DNA of 64,000 nucleotides from contig JACVTC010000121.1 of NCBI GenBank assembly GCA_016946835.1, positions 276,001 to 340,000 on the forward strand. Direction: 5' to 3'. Shown piece after piece: positions 52,358 through 62,695 of this stretch. The stretch is from Neocallimastix lanati (nom. inval.) (lineage: Eukaryota > Neocallimastigomycota > Neocallimastigomycetes > Neocallimastigales > Neocallimastigaceae). A program made the position numbers and the translations under genes. Position 1 is the first letter of the stretch. Each line of letters starts with the position of its first letter. The notes beneath the pieces are model-generated. The model had not been told where the DNA came from. It saw only the letters and a list, made by a program, of their open reading frames with translations, and did not search any database.

Positions 52358-54091
52358 TTTGTTACTGCCAAATGAAGTAGGTGACGAAATTAAATTCAAC
52401 CATGCTTAAAGATGGGAGAATATTAAAACTAGTGCTAGTTCTATTTTCTCTTTCCTAATCACCTGTGTACATTAAAATAAAGCAATTAACATTCTAGTAT
52501 TTAAGAAGATCAACTCAACAGTTTTACAGAACACTATGAAGAACCTGCTTCTGATATAACCAGCCATAGTCTTAAATGAAAATTATTGGAGAGGAATACT
52601 TAACAATTCTTCTTCTCCTAAGGAATCATGGAATATTAATTAATTAATTTCAACGTCAGAAATTCCTTCTACTATTATTTCAATAAAAAAATAGTAAAAA
52701 GCACCTGTTCCTGATGGTATAGTAGCACTTCTTCTCAGAATGATCCTAATCAATAAATTACTTAATTCCGATTGTGAAAAATGTCTAATTTTTTTAATTA
52801 TTTAATAAAATTTAGGATGATGACTTCCCTGATGAAAGAAATTCTGCTTCTATTTGTTTCCATTCCTTATGAAAGGGGGATCTTTCAAATAGTAATGATT
52901 ACTGTGGTATTTCACTCATCAAATGTAGGTTAAAAGATTCTATCAAAAAAAAAAAAAAAAAAAAAAAAATTTGTAACTAAAAGAATTTCAAATTATTCTT
53001 TTTCTCATAAAATTATTAGGCCAGAACAGTTTGGTTTTAGAAATAAAGAATGTATCAGTTTATTTATCTCCATTTATGAAATTTACCAAAGAAGAAAATT
53101 TAATGATTAATTTATCCTTTTTTTTTTTTTTTTTTTTTTTTGCTTTTCTTTTCCTCAAAAAAAAAAAAGCTTAGGATTCAGTTACAATTTAAAATATACA
53201 TGCAAAAATTAAAAATATTGATATTGGTGGTAAGTGGCTTCAGTTTTATTACTAATCTTTATCTTTCTTCGAAAGCTAGTAATAATTTTGATGGTAAACT
53301 TTCAAAATAACTTTCAATATCTCGGAGATATGGTGTGATAACTGGGAAAAAAAAAAAATGTTGAAAATGTTGGGGTAACCTATTTACTGATGATATTGTT
53401 TTTGTTGAGCCTTACAAAATCCTTGCTTAAAAATCTTTTTAAATAAAACTCATGATTGGGGTATCAAAAATGAAATGACCTTTTGGTACTAGTAAATACG
53501 CTACACTTAATAATTGTTAAACCAAGGAAGAACTTTATTACCTCCAGAACATTATAAAAAATTCCTACAATTAAGCTTGGCATGAGCCATCTACCATACC
53601 AAGCACTAATCAATATACATATCTTGGAATACCTTTCAATGAATCAATGGATTTAAAGCGAATTACTGCTAAACAATAAAAAGTAAATTATACAATTAAC
53701 TCTTTCTTTAGATTTTTTAACTAATAAGAATGTACTTTTCTATTTTAACACTCATATTCTACCTTTCTTTGTCCTTTGTTTAGTTCATTATACTATTTAC
53801 ACCTTTACTAAAATCAAATAAAAAAAATATTGAAAAAGCTCGAATTGTTTTTTTTTTAATTGAAGGTCGCTTTGGAGTTTTGTGTTTAAAAATAAGACTT
53901 CTCCCAATACCACAATTTATAATATGTATAAGGAACTATTTATATCTCTTATAGTTAATTTATGAGTTAAGGAGATGTTTCGATGCTTTTAAAAAAAAAA
54001 ATGGAAAAAATCTTCTTCTTATCCTATTTCTTATTTACTTAAACATATTCCAACACTTTTACATTATTCATAGAAGAAGAAGAAGAAGAAG

Positions 54092-54130
<39 letters not shown>

Positions 54131-54955
54131 CATATAAATTAATAATCTATAATCTATAAACACAAATAAACACAAACACAATTTCCTGGAGAAAAAAATG
54201 TTTATTATTCAAATAACCCTGCGATTAGACCAATTAAATACAAGAATTTTAAAATTTAGTTTTTAAAAAATTTATTTAATGTCAATCTCTAGAATATTCA
54301 TAGTTATCTCATGAATTTTTTTTTTATTTTTTATTTTTTTATTTTTTTTATTTTTTTTTTTTTTTGGATTGGACGAATTAAATATGAATTCAAATTTGAT
54401 GTGAAATCTTATGTAAAAAGCAAATTAATGATAAAGAACTAATGATAAAGAACTAATGATAAAGAACATGATTTTGATAATAATATTAATTTTTATGTAC
54501 TGTATCTCCTTATTAGCAAGAAATGAAATCTTAAAGATCAATTTTGGTGGAGAAAGAAGGCGTTTAATTAATAATATTCTTTCAATCACATTCAAGAGAA
54601 TCATCTTTTTTTTCCGGATTTCATCTTTTTGTTGGACTTAACGGTAATTCCTTACTAATGTTATTCCTATTGTGATTAGTAATATTTATACTATAATTCA
54701 ATTTGTTCAATTTGTATACCATTAGATCTACTGTTGTCATTGTCAAGAGCGATAGCATCAAAACGATAAGATAGATAAGAAATTCTGATATAGATTCGAA
54801 AATTCGAATGATAATTTTTATCTACATGGAGTTATCATCGACAACTGAAAAGAATTAGAGGCCATTTCTTCCTCGAAAATCATAACATAGTTTTCAAATA
54901 TATTCATGTAAAAAAATTTCATGTATTTTTTTTTCATGTATTTTTTTTTTTTTTT
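52260..54955 (+). mobile_element. Decayed LINE copy, second plus-strand element
   Basis: Corresponds in order to the minus element at 26903-29900. Shared tracts include 'gaagtaggtgacgaaatt' (52375), 'gaacactatgaagaacc...tctgatataacc' (52530), the RT block RPEQFGFRNKECISLF (about 53020), a FLKKA-SV block (about 53150), FGTSKYATL (about 53480) and 'atgtttattattcaa' (54198). The 3' end resembles 'aagagcg...tcaaaacgataag' at 54745-54770. Poly(A) or poly(T) expansions inside coding sequence (about 52945-52968 and 53119-53141), a (GAA)n/poly(A) run (54074-54128) and many stops show strong decay. Confidence 0.8.
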
Positions 54956-54990
54956 TTTGGTTAGGAATAAACTTTATTTAATAGTATTAA
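54940..54990 (-). mobile_element. Minimal LINE 3' terminus in opposite orientation
   Basis: After a T-run (about 54940-54957) comes 'ggttaggaataaactttatttaatag', which matches 26903-26930 (a minus-strand LINE 3' end) in the same orientation. It sits tail to tail with the plus-strand copy that ends here, so it is either a very short 5'-truncated minus insertion or an inversion product. Confidence 0.5.
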
Positions 54991-55400
54991 AAATATATAT
55001 ATATAATTTATAAAATTTTATCGAATTCTATAGTAAATATTTTTATTGTAATATAAAGGAAATTCAATAAATAGAATTTATTTAGAAAATCATATAATTC
55101 ATTGGGCATTTTATTATTTATTTATATATTATATAATTAATTAGAAATATTAAAGAAATAATAATATTTTATTTTGGTTTATTATTATATTAAAAGAATA
55201 AAAGTCATTGAAATTATTATCACAATGATTTTAAAACAAATTAATATATAAATATTAATTAAACTGTCTTATCATTTATTCTTTTGTTCTTTTGTGTATT
55301 ATTTATTGTATAATGTTTTTACTTTAGTTTTTTGTTTCTTTTTTTTTTTTTTTATTATTTCTTTGTGTTTTTTCTTTTTTAATATATTAAATTTACAAAC
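54991..55400. other. A+T-rich spacer
   Basis: No recognisable content. The 71-codon frame starting at 55294 is a T-rich tract running into the repeat unit. Confidence 0.5.
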
Positions 55401-55424
55401 ATTATTAGGGTTAGATTTAAATAT

Positions 55425-55676
55425 AAATTTAGAATCTAGTACATTTCGTAATGGTAGTTTTGTAATGTGGCGTATGTTATATATGGCATGTTTTTTAATA
55501 ATTAAATAAATAATAAATATACTTATTTTTATATATATAATTTATTAATATTCAATAATTTATATATTTATTTATGATTGTTAGTATATCTTAAAAATGT
55601 ATGGCTTTATTTAAAAAATATATATACTACACATTACGAAATGTACGATTACGAAATGTACCATCCTCTAAATTTA
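55425..55676. mobile_element. Non-autonomous TIR element with 15-bp CATTTCG iterons (element 1)
   Basis: About 250 bp bounded by aaatttaga... on the left and ...tctaaattt on the right. The left end carries GTACATTTCGTAATG followed by GTAGTTTTGTAATG. The right end, read in reverse complement, carries GTACATTTCGTAATC followed by GTACATTTCGTAATG. The inner arms also match (tatatat). The interior is A/T sequence without ORFs. The architecture is that of a MITE or foldback element. The sequences 'ttagggttagattt' (left) and 'ttagggttaaattt' (right) lie just outside and may be an imperfect target-site duplication. Copies recur in units 2 and 3 with a decayed left iteron. Confidence 0.65.
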
Positions 55677-56189
55677 TTTAGGGTTAAATTTTGAAAATTT
55701 TGAAAAATTTTTTTTTTTTTTAAGATATATTACGACTGATAATAAATATTGAATATATTTCCATGTATTTATTAATTTAATTATAAAAAAAAAAAAAAAA
55801 AAAGCCATAATATATATAGTTAAAACTTAACGCGCATCAGTATATTTATTATTTTAAATAAATAAATAAAAAAATTATCATATTTTATTTCAAGTAATAC
55901 TTTGTTGTTTTTTCGTATGATTATTTGTTATTATCATAAAAAAAGTATATATATTTATATATATTTATTAATATACAAATCTACATGTTATATCTCCTTA
56001 TAGAGTAAAAAAAAATATATATATATATTTTTTTTTAGAATTAATAAAAGAACTATTTCCAAAGATTTTGTTAGAATTAATAAATAATAAAATAAGATTC
56101 AATAATTTTATTTATATTAACATAAGATTTTTTTTTTAGAAATTTTATTTAAATTATTTTTAAAATTAATATTAAAACTATTATTTGAA

Positions 56190-56445
56190 TTTTTTTTTTT
56201 TATTACCGGTGTGTACCGCTCTATGCCACCCTCAAGACATAGGAATATTATGGTAGTCACAACACTTTGGTGTGCTTTTTCACAGATGGATATAGTTCCT
56301 ACTGGACAGCCTTACTGTTTATTCAGCATTGGCGCTCTAACCATACATATTATTGCTGAGATTTTCTAGCACGATTTTTTTCGGAATGCTTTTTTGGTAG
56401 CCTAACTCCCTAGAAGCTGAGACTAATGTAACCTAACCCAATGAG
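56190..56445 (-). mobile_element. SINE-like retroposon, unit 1
   Basis: A 256-bp GC-richer insertion flanked by the 13-bp direct repeat actattatttgaa (56177-56189 and 56446-56458). A T-run starts the plus-strand sequence, which is a poly(A) tail in minus orientation. These are marks of target-primed retroposition. In minus orientation it contains GGTTAGAGCGCC (like a tRNA D-arm/A box), then TGCTG...CAGTA (able to pair like an anticodon stem), and 31 nt after the A-box-like motif GGAACTATATCC (B-box-like). tRNA origin is inferred from these weak matches. No LINE tail homology was noticed. Confidence 0.65.
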
Positions 56446-56497
56446 ACTATTATTTGAAATACTATTAAAATTAATATAATAATTATTATCAAATTTA

Positions 56498-56782
56498 TGG
56501 GTATGGGGCATTTCGCCAAATTGCTTTTCGCCAAATTGAGAATTATTAAATAAATAAATAAATCAATAAATAAAATTAAATATTATTAATATCGCATAAA
56601 AACAATTTTAAAAAAATATTTTGAATTAATATTCATTTATTTATTCATTTATTTATATCAATACTCTACTTGTCGAAATGCAACCTGGCGAATAGCAACT
56701 TGGGGAAATGCAACATTTTAATACTACGCCACTTGTCGAAATACAACCTGGCGAAATGCAATTTGGGGAAATGCAACTCTCC
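56498..56782. mobile_element. Non-autonomous TIR element with CATTTCG iterons (element 2), first junction
   Basis: A 285-bp sequence at the junction of units 1 and 2, flanked by the 8-bp direct repeat caaattta (56490-56497 and 56783-56790). The left end reads GCATTTCGCCAAATT then GCTTTTCGCCAAATT. The right end in reverse complement reads GCATTTCCCCAAATT, GCATTTCGCCAGGTT, GTATTTCGACAAGT. After a gap it gives a further set with GCATTTCCCC and GCATTTCGACAAGT. The middle is A/T. An 8-bp duplication suits hAT-type transposition, but the superfamily cannot be fixed without a transposase. Confidence 0.65.
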
Positions 56783-57548
56783 CAAATTTAGAATCTAGTG
56801 CATTTCTCAATGGTAGTTTTGTAATGTGGCGTATGTTATATATGGCATGTTTTTTAATAATTAAATAAATAATAAATATACTTATTTTTATATATATAAT
56901 TTATTAATATTCAATAATTTATATATTTATTTATGATTGTTAGAGTATCTTAAAAATGTATGGCTTTATTTAAAAAATATATATACGACACATTACGAAA
57001 TGTACGATTACGAAATGTACCATCCTCTAAATTTATTTAGGGTTAAATTTTGAAAATTTTGAAAAATTTTTTTTTTTTTTAAGATATATTACGACTGATA
57101 ATAAATATTGAATATATTTCCATGTATTTATTAATTTAATTATAAAAAAAAAAAAAAAAAAAAAGCCATAATATATATAGTTAAAACTTAACGCGCATCA
57201 GTATATTTATTATTTTAAATAAATAAATAAAAAAATTATCATATTTTATTTCGAGTAATACTTTGTTGTTTTTTCGTATGATTATTTGTTATTATCATAA
57301 AAAAAGTATATATATTTATATATATTTATTAATATACAAATCTACATGTTATATCTCCTTATAGAGTAAAAAAAAATATATATATATATATTTTTTTAGA
57401 ATTAATAAAAGAACTATTTCCAAAGATTTTGTTAGAATTAATAAATAATAAAATAAGATTCAATAATTTTATTTATATTAACATAAGAATTTTTTTTGAA
57501 ATTTTATTTAAATTATTTTTAAAATTAATATCAAAACTATTATTTGAA

Positions 57549-57805
57549 TTTTTTTTTTTTTATTACTGGTGTGTACCGCCCTATGCCCCCCTCAAGACAT
57601 AGGAATATTATGGTAGTCACAACACTTTGGTGTGCTTTTTCACAGATGGATATAGTTCCTACTGGACAGCCTTACTGTTTATTCAGCATTGGCGCTCTAA
57701 CCATACATATTATTGCTGAGATTTTCTAGCACGATTTTTTTCGGAATGCTTTTTTGGTAGCCTAACTCCCTAGAAGCTGAGACTAATGTAACCTAACCCA
57801 ATGAG
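57549..57805 (-). mobile_element. SINE-like retroposon, unit 2
   Basis: Same insertion as in unit 1, with the same 13-bp flanking repeat (57536-57548 and 57806-57818), carried along by the tandem duplication. The T-run is one base longer. The 61-codon plus frame over it is not a recognisable protein. Confidence 0.7.
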
Positions 57806-57857
57806 ACTATTATTTGAAATACTATTAAAATTAATATAATAATTATTATCAAATTTA

Positions 57858-58142
57858 TGGGTATGGGGCATTTCGCCAAATTGCTTTTCGCCAAATTGAG
57901 AATTATTAAATAAATAAATAAATCAATAAATAAAATTAAATATTATTAATATCGCATAAAAACAATTTTAAAAAAATATTTTGAATTAATATTCATTTAT
58001 TTATTCATTTATTTATATCAATACTCTACTTGTCGAAATGCAACCTGGCGAATAGCAACTTGGGGAAATGCAACATTTTAATACTACGCCACTTGTCGAA
58101 ATACAACCTGGCGAAATGCAATTTGGGGAAATGCAACTCTCC
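57858..58142. mobile_element. Non-autonomous TIR element with CATTTCG iterons (element 2), second junction
   Basis: Identical copy 1360 bp further on, between units 2 and 3, with caaattta at 57850-57857 and 58143-58150. It is absent from the right end of unit 3. Confidence 0.65.
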
Positions 58143-58149
58143 CAAATTT

Positions 58150-59218
58150 AGAATCTAGTGCATTTCTCAATGGTAGTTTTGTAATGTGGCGTATGTTATA
58201 TATGGCATGTTTTTTAATAATTAAATAAATAATAAATATACTTATTTTTATATATATAATTTATTAATATTCAATAATTTATATATTTATTTATGATTGT
58301 TAGAGTATCTTAAAAATGTATGGCTTTATTTAAAAAATATATATACGACACATTACGAAATGTACGATTACGAAATGTACCATCCTCTAAATTTATTTAG
58401 GGTTAAATTTTGAAAATTTTGAAAAATTTTTTTTTTTTTTAAGATATATTACGACTGATAATAAATATTGAATATATTTCCATGTATTTATTAATTTAAT
58501 TATAAAAAAAAAAAAAAAAAAAAAGCCATAATATATATAGTTAAAACTTAACGCGCATCAGTATATTTATTATTTTAAATAAATAAATAAAAAAATTATC
58601 ATATTTTATTTCGAGTAATACTTTGTTGTTTTTTCGTATGATTATTTGTTATTATCATAAAAAAAGTATATATATTTATATATATTTATTAATATACAAA
58701 TCTACATGTTATATCTCCTTATAGAGTAAAAAAAAATATATATATATATATTTTTTTAGAATTAATAAAAGAACTATTTCCAAAGATTTTGTTAGAATTA
58801 ATAAATAATAAAATAAGATTCAATAATTTTATTTATATTAACATAAGAATTTTTTTTGAAATTTTATTTAAATTATTTTTAAAATTAATATCAAAACTAT
58901 TATTTGAATTTTTTTTTTTTTTATTACTGGTGTGTACCGCCCTATGCCCCCCTCAAGACATAGGAATATTATGGTAGTCACAACACTTTGGTGTGCTTTT
59001 TCACAGATGGATATAGTTCCTACTGGACAGCCTTACTGTTTATTCAGCATTGGCGCTCTAACCATACATATTATTGCTGAGATTTTCTAGCACGATTTTT
59101 TTCGGAATGCTTTTTTGGTAGCCTAACTCCCTAGAAGCTGAGACTAATGTAACCTAACCCAATGAGACTATTATTTGAAATACTATTAAAATTAATATAA
59201 TAATTATTATCAAATTTA
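58150..59218 (+). repeat. Tandem ~1360-bp repeat, unit 3 (partial)
   Basis: Runs to 'tcaaattta' and then continues into unique sequence (tattaaaaattg), whereas units 1 and 2 continue into the second iteron element. It therefore preserves the original right flank of the repeat. Confidence 0.95.
58909..59166 (-). mobile_element. SINE-like retroposon, unit 3
   Basis: Third copy, with identical flanking repeat and a T-run one base longer than unit 2. Insertion lengths of 256, 257 and 258 bp across the three units differ by homopolymer slippage. Confidence 0.7.
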
Positions 59219-59234
59219 TATTAAAAATTGTAAT

Positions 59235-59420
59235 TAGATTTTTTTATTAAAATTACACTTAAAATTTATATTAGAATTATATTCAGATTTTTTTATTAAA
59301 ATAATTTCAAAATTTTTATTAAAATTCTTTTTTTTGGAATTATAAAACTTAATGAAAGAATTATTTCCAAAATTTTTATTAGAATAATTTATAAAATTAT
59401 CAGCATTAATAACAATATTA
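59235..59420 (-). pseudogene. Asn-rich coding relic (minus)
   Basis: The minus strand has a ~60-codon open stretch rich in Asn/Lys/Phe (NYSNKNFGNNSFIKFYNSKK...), ending in a stop near 59235. A similar reading, NSNKIFGNSSFINSKK, occurs inside each tandem unit (for example about 58810-58755 minus). The shared pattern suggests a broken gene for a low-complexity protein, into which the SINE-like element inserted. In DNA this A+T-rich, chance Asn/Lys frames are common, so this is tentative. Confidence 0.35.
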
Positions 59421-61229
59421 ACTATTTATCAAGTAAATATTGATAATGTTCTATTATTTTCTTGTCATTTTGTAGGAGTCCTTAGTCCTTGAACCAAAAC
59501 TTCATAAGAATATTTTAAAAATCATTTGATTTTTAAAATATTTTTATATATAATTCTTCTAAATAAATATATAAAAAATACTTTTCTTTAAATTTATAGA
59601 CAAAAGAAGCAACTGGAATTGGTTTATTCTTTTTGCATTTGTGATTGTAGTGATCTTATTTTAATATTTTATATATAAATTTAAGATTAAACCAGAAATT
59701 TTTTTATCAATACTTCTAATTTAATTGAAATAGGCATGATTTATAAATGAAGATAATTAAATTTTAGATATCATAAAATATTTATTTTTATTCTATTTAA
59801 TTTATTGTTATTAAATAATTAGAGAAGTATACTACTTGATATTTAAGTTTAGACTAACAAAATTCTGCTAATGTAATAAATAAGGTTACATTCTTATATA
59901 GTTGTGGCTTAAAAATAAAAATTCAATTTGTAATTAACGCTTTACATTTTTAAGTAATTGTTAATAAATAAATAAATAAAAAAAAAACAAATAAATATAT
60001 AATATTAGAAATAATAATGGTTTAATTTTTTTTTTTTTTTTTTTTTTTTTTTTGTTTTGAAAATTTTATATATCAAAAAAAATTTTTCTTATAAATACTT
60101 TATTTACAATTGTTAGTTTTTTTTTTTTTTTTTTTTTTAAAAAAAAATAAGAGCTAAATAAATAAACAATAAAAAAAAAAATTAATAATGAAAAATTAAA
60201 TGAAAAATTAATAGATTATATTCTATTTTTAACCATTAAATAAAGGAAAAAAAAAAATTGAAAAAAGTGAAACAAATAAAACAAAAGAACAAATTATTAT
60301 AAATAAAAAATATAAATATAATTTATATGCTTAAAAATTAAATGTTATTAAATATTATTTTAACAAATAATATTAAAATATATCTTTAAAATTAAATATT
60401 ATTAAATATTATTTTAGTATTATTTTAACAAAAAAAATTAAAATATATACCTTTAAAAATTAAATATAATTTAATATTTTATTATTGTTTTAAAAATATT
60501 TGACCTTAAAAAATTTTTTTATTAAAAATAAATAGGAATAGTACATTTAATTAACCTTTAAAATTTGATTTATTAAAATGAATATGGGGAATATCATTTA
60601 ATTCGCCTAAAAAATTTTTTATTTAACAATGTATATATGTATGTATGTATATTTCTTAATTACATTATAAATAATAAAATTATAATTACATAATTGTTCT
60701 ATAAAATAAAATGAAAAATGAATAAAAAAAAAAAAAAAAAAAAAAAGTTGATCTATATTAATAATTTTTTATTCTTTCGAATTAACTTTATTTTTATTTT
60801 GTTTTAAATTTTTAAAATTTTTTATTAAATTTATTTATTAACTTTATTAACCATGAATAAATTTGAGGTAAGAATAAGAAGTATAGAACATTAAACTTTA
60901 TTAAACCTTATTGACTGTTGAGTTTAAAAAAATCTCCAGAAACTAATAATTTTCATCAATTAAAACTTAAAAGTTAAAATGTATAGTACATTTATTTGTA
61001 TGTGTATTTTTTAATAGTTTAATTCAATTTTAGTTAACACGTTTTTAAATATTATTAAATATAGTTATAAGTGTTTTTTTTTTTTTTTTATTTTTAATTT
61101 TTTATTTTTATGAAAAGAAGGAAAAAAAAAAGGACTAAAAAGTAATTAAAACGAAATAAAATAAAAAACAATTAACATATTCAAGAACATTTCTAAAAAA
61201 AAAAAGTAAAAAAAAAGTGTAATAAATGT

Positions 61230-61800
61230 TAAAATGAAATAAAATACAATACAATAATGTAAGAAAAGAAAGTAAAAAAATAAAATGTAATACAATAATG
61301 TAAGAAAAGAAAGTAAAAAAATAAAATGTAATACAATAATGTAAAAAAATAATAGAATGTAAAAAAAATAAAATGTAATACAATAATGTAAAAAAATAAT
61401 AGAATGTAAAAAAAATAAAATGTAATACAATAATATAAAAAAAAAAATAATAATAAAAAAAAGAAACGAAAATACTATAATAATTATAATGAAATGCAAT
61501 ACAATAACAATTAATAAATTAAATGTATAACAATAATACATAAATAGAAAAAAGTAAAAAAATCATATGTAATACAATAAATAAAAATTTAATGTAATAA
61601 TGATGTAAAAATATATAGAAGTAAAAAAAAAAAAAAAGAAATACAATAATAGAAAAAAAATAATAATAATAAAAACAAAATATAATAGTAATTATAATGA
61701 GTAATGAGATGCAATACAATAACAGTTAATAAATGAAATGTATAACAATAATACAAAAATAGAAAAAAGTAAAAATCATATGTAATACAATAATAAAAAA
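61230..61800. repeat. Minisatellite with 41-48-bp units and a higher-order ~215-bp duplication
   Basis: The core acaataatgtaa recurs at intervals of 41, 41, 48 and 48 bp between 61250 and 61440. The block atgcaatacaataac...catatgtaatacaata recurs at about 61493-61580 and 61708-61795. Confidence 0.85.
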
Positions 61801-62482
61801 AATAATAGAATTAAAATAATAAATAAATTCGTTATTAAGTATTTAAAGAATAAAAAAATAAAGATTAAAAGAATAATTATTATAAAATTGATATTTTATT
61901 AATATAAATGTATAAATACAAAATATATATATATATATATAAAGATAAAAATTATCAAAAAAATTGATATCATTTTAAAATTATTTTAATTTACAGCTTA
62001 TTTATTATTATAATTATTATTCATTAATAATTTTAATACTAATTAATTTTAATTATTTTCATATACCTAACCTCATATAATTTTTTTAGTTTTATTTCTC
62101 TTATTAATTAATTTAGTTTATATCTATTAAAAGTTTAATAATTTAGTTATAATTTTATATGTTATTATGACAAAAAAAAATAAAAAAAGGCCTAAATTAT
62201 ATTTCGAAGTTTAATTTTTTGTCATAATAATTTTTTATTTATTACTGTTAAATAAAGAGATTATATATATATATATTTAATAAAATATACCATAATATAC
62301 ATAGACTAAATATATATAGATCTTTTAATTAAATAAAATATATATATATGTATATATATTTTTTTTAAATTAAATAGTAAAAATAAAATAAAAAAAAATT
62401 TTTTTTTATTAAATTTTATAAAATTAAAAAAAGATTATAATTATATTATTAACTTAATATTAATATCAAAGTGGAAAGTTGG

Positions 62483-62695
62483 TTGTAATATATAAAAGCA
62501 CTTGGATAAATGAAATTTAAAAGCAATAAATTCTCGACAATATATTTTTATTATGAAAGTTTAATTAGAATTAAATTCATATATATATATATATTTTTGT
62601 TGTAATATATAAAAGCACTTGGATAAATGAAATTTAAAAGCAATAAATTCTCGAAAATGTATTTTTATTATGAAAGTTTATTAGAATTAAATTTT
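62483..62695. repeat. 117-bp tandem duplication
   Basis: ttgtaatatataaaagcact through ttattatgaaagttta starts at 62483 and again at 62600 with very few differences. An (AT)n tract separates the copies. Confidence 0.9.

Larger units (their letters stand above)
55431..56789 (+). repeat. Tandem ~1360-bp repeat, unit 1
   Basis: First of three head-to-tail copies, each starting agaatctagt. It differs from units 2 and 3 at scattered positions, for example gtacatttcgtaatgg versus gtgcatttctcaatgg near its start and ttaccggtg versus ttactggtg in the SINE-like insert. It is therefore the most diverged copy, and it keeps the better-preserved iteron sequence. Contents in order: iteron TIR element, A/T spacer with poly(A), Asn-rich relic (minus), SINE-like insertion, second iteron element. 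Confidence 0.95.
56790..58149 (+). repeat. Tandem ~1360-bp repeat, unit 2
   Basis: Nearly identical to unit 3 through all shared sequence. The only difference I saw is one extra T in the SINE-like tail of unit 3. This means a very recent duplication, or possibly an assembly artefact. Confidence 0.95.

Noticed and set aside
55401-55685. TTAGGG-like words (attagggtta, tttagggtta) suggesting telomeric repeats
   Set aside because: Only two isolated occurrences flanking an inverted-repeat element, with no tandem TTAGGG array.
57544-57729. 61-codon plus ORF (reads VYRPMPPSRHRNIMVV) with normal complexity
   Set aside because: It lies wholly within the SINE-like insertion, opens with the tail T-run and is on the strand opposite to the inferred element. 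In the other two units the tail run changes length. No recognised domain.
61135-61719. Overlapping minus-strand ORFs up to 131 codons
   Set aside because: They follow the minisatellite periodicity in different frames, with no normal amino-acid composition.
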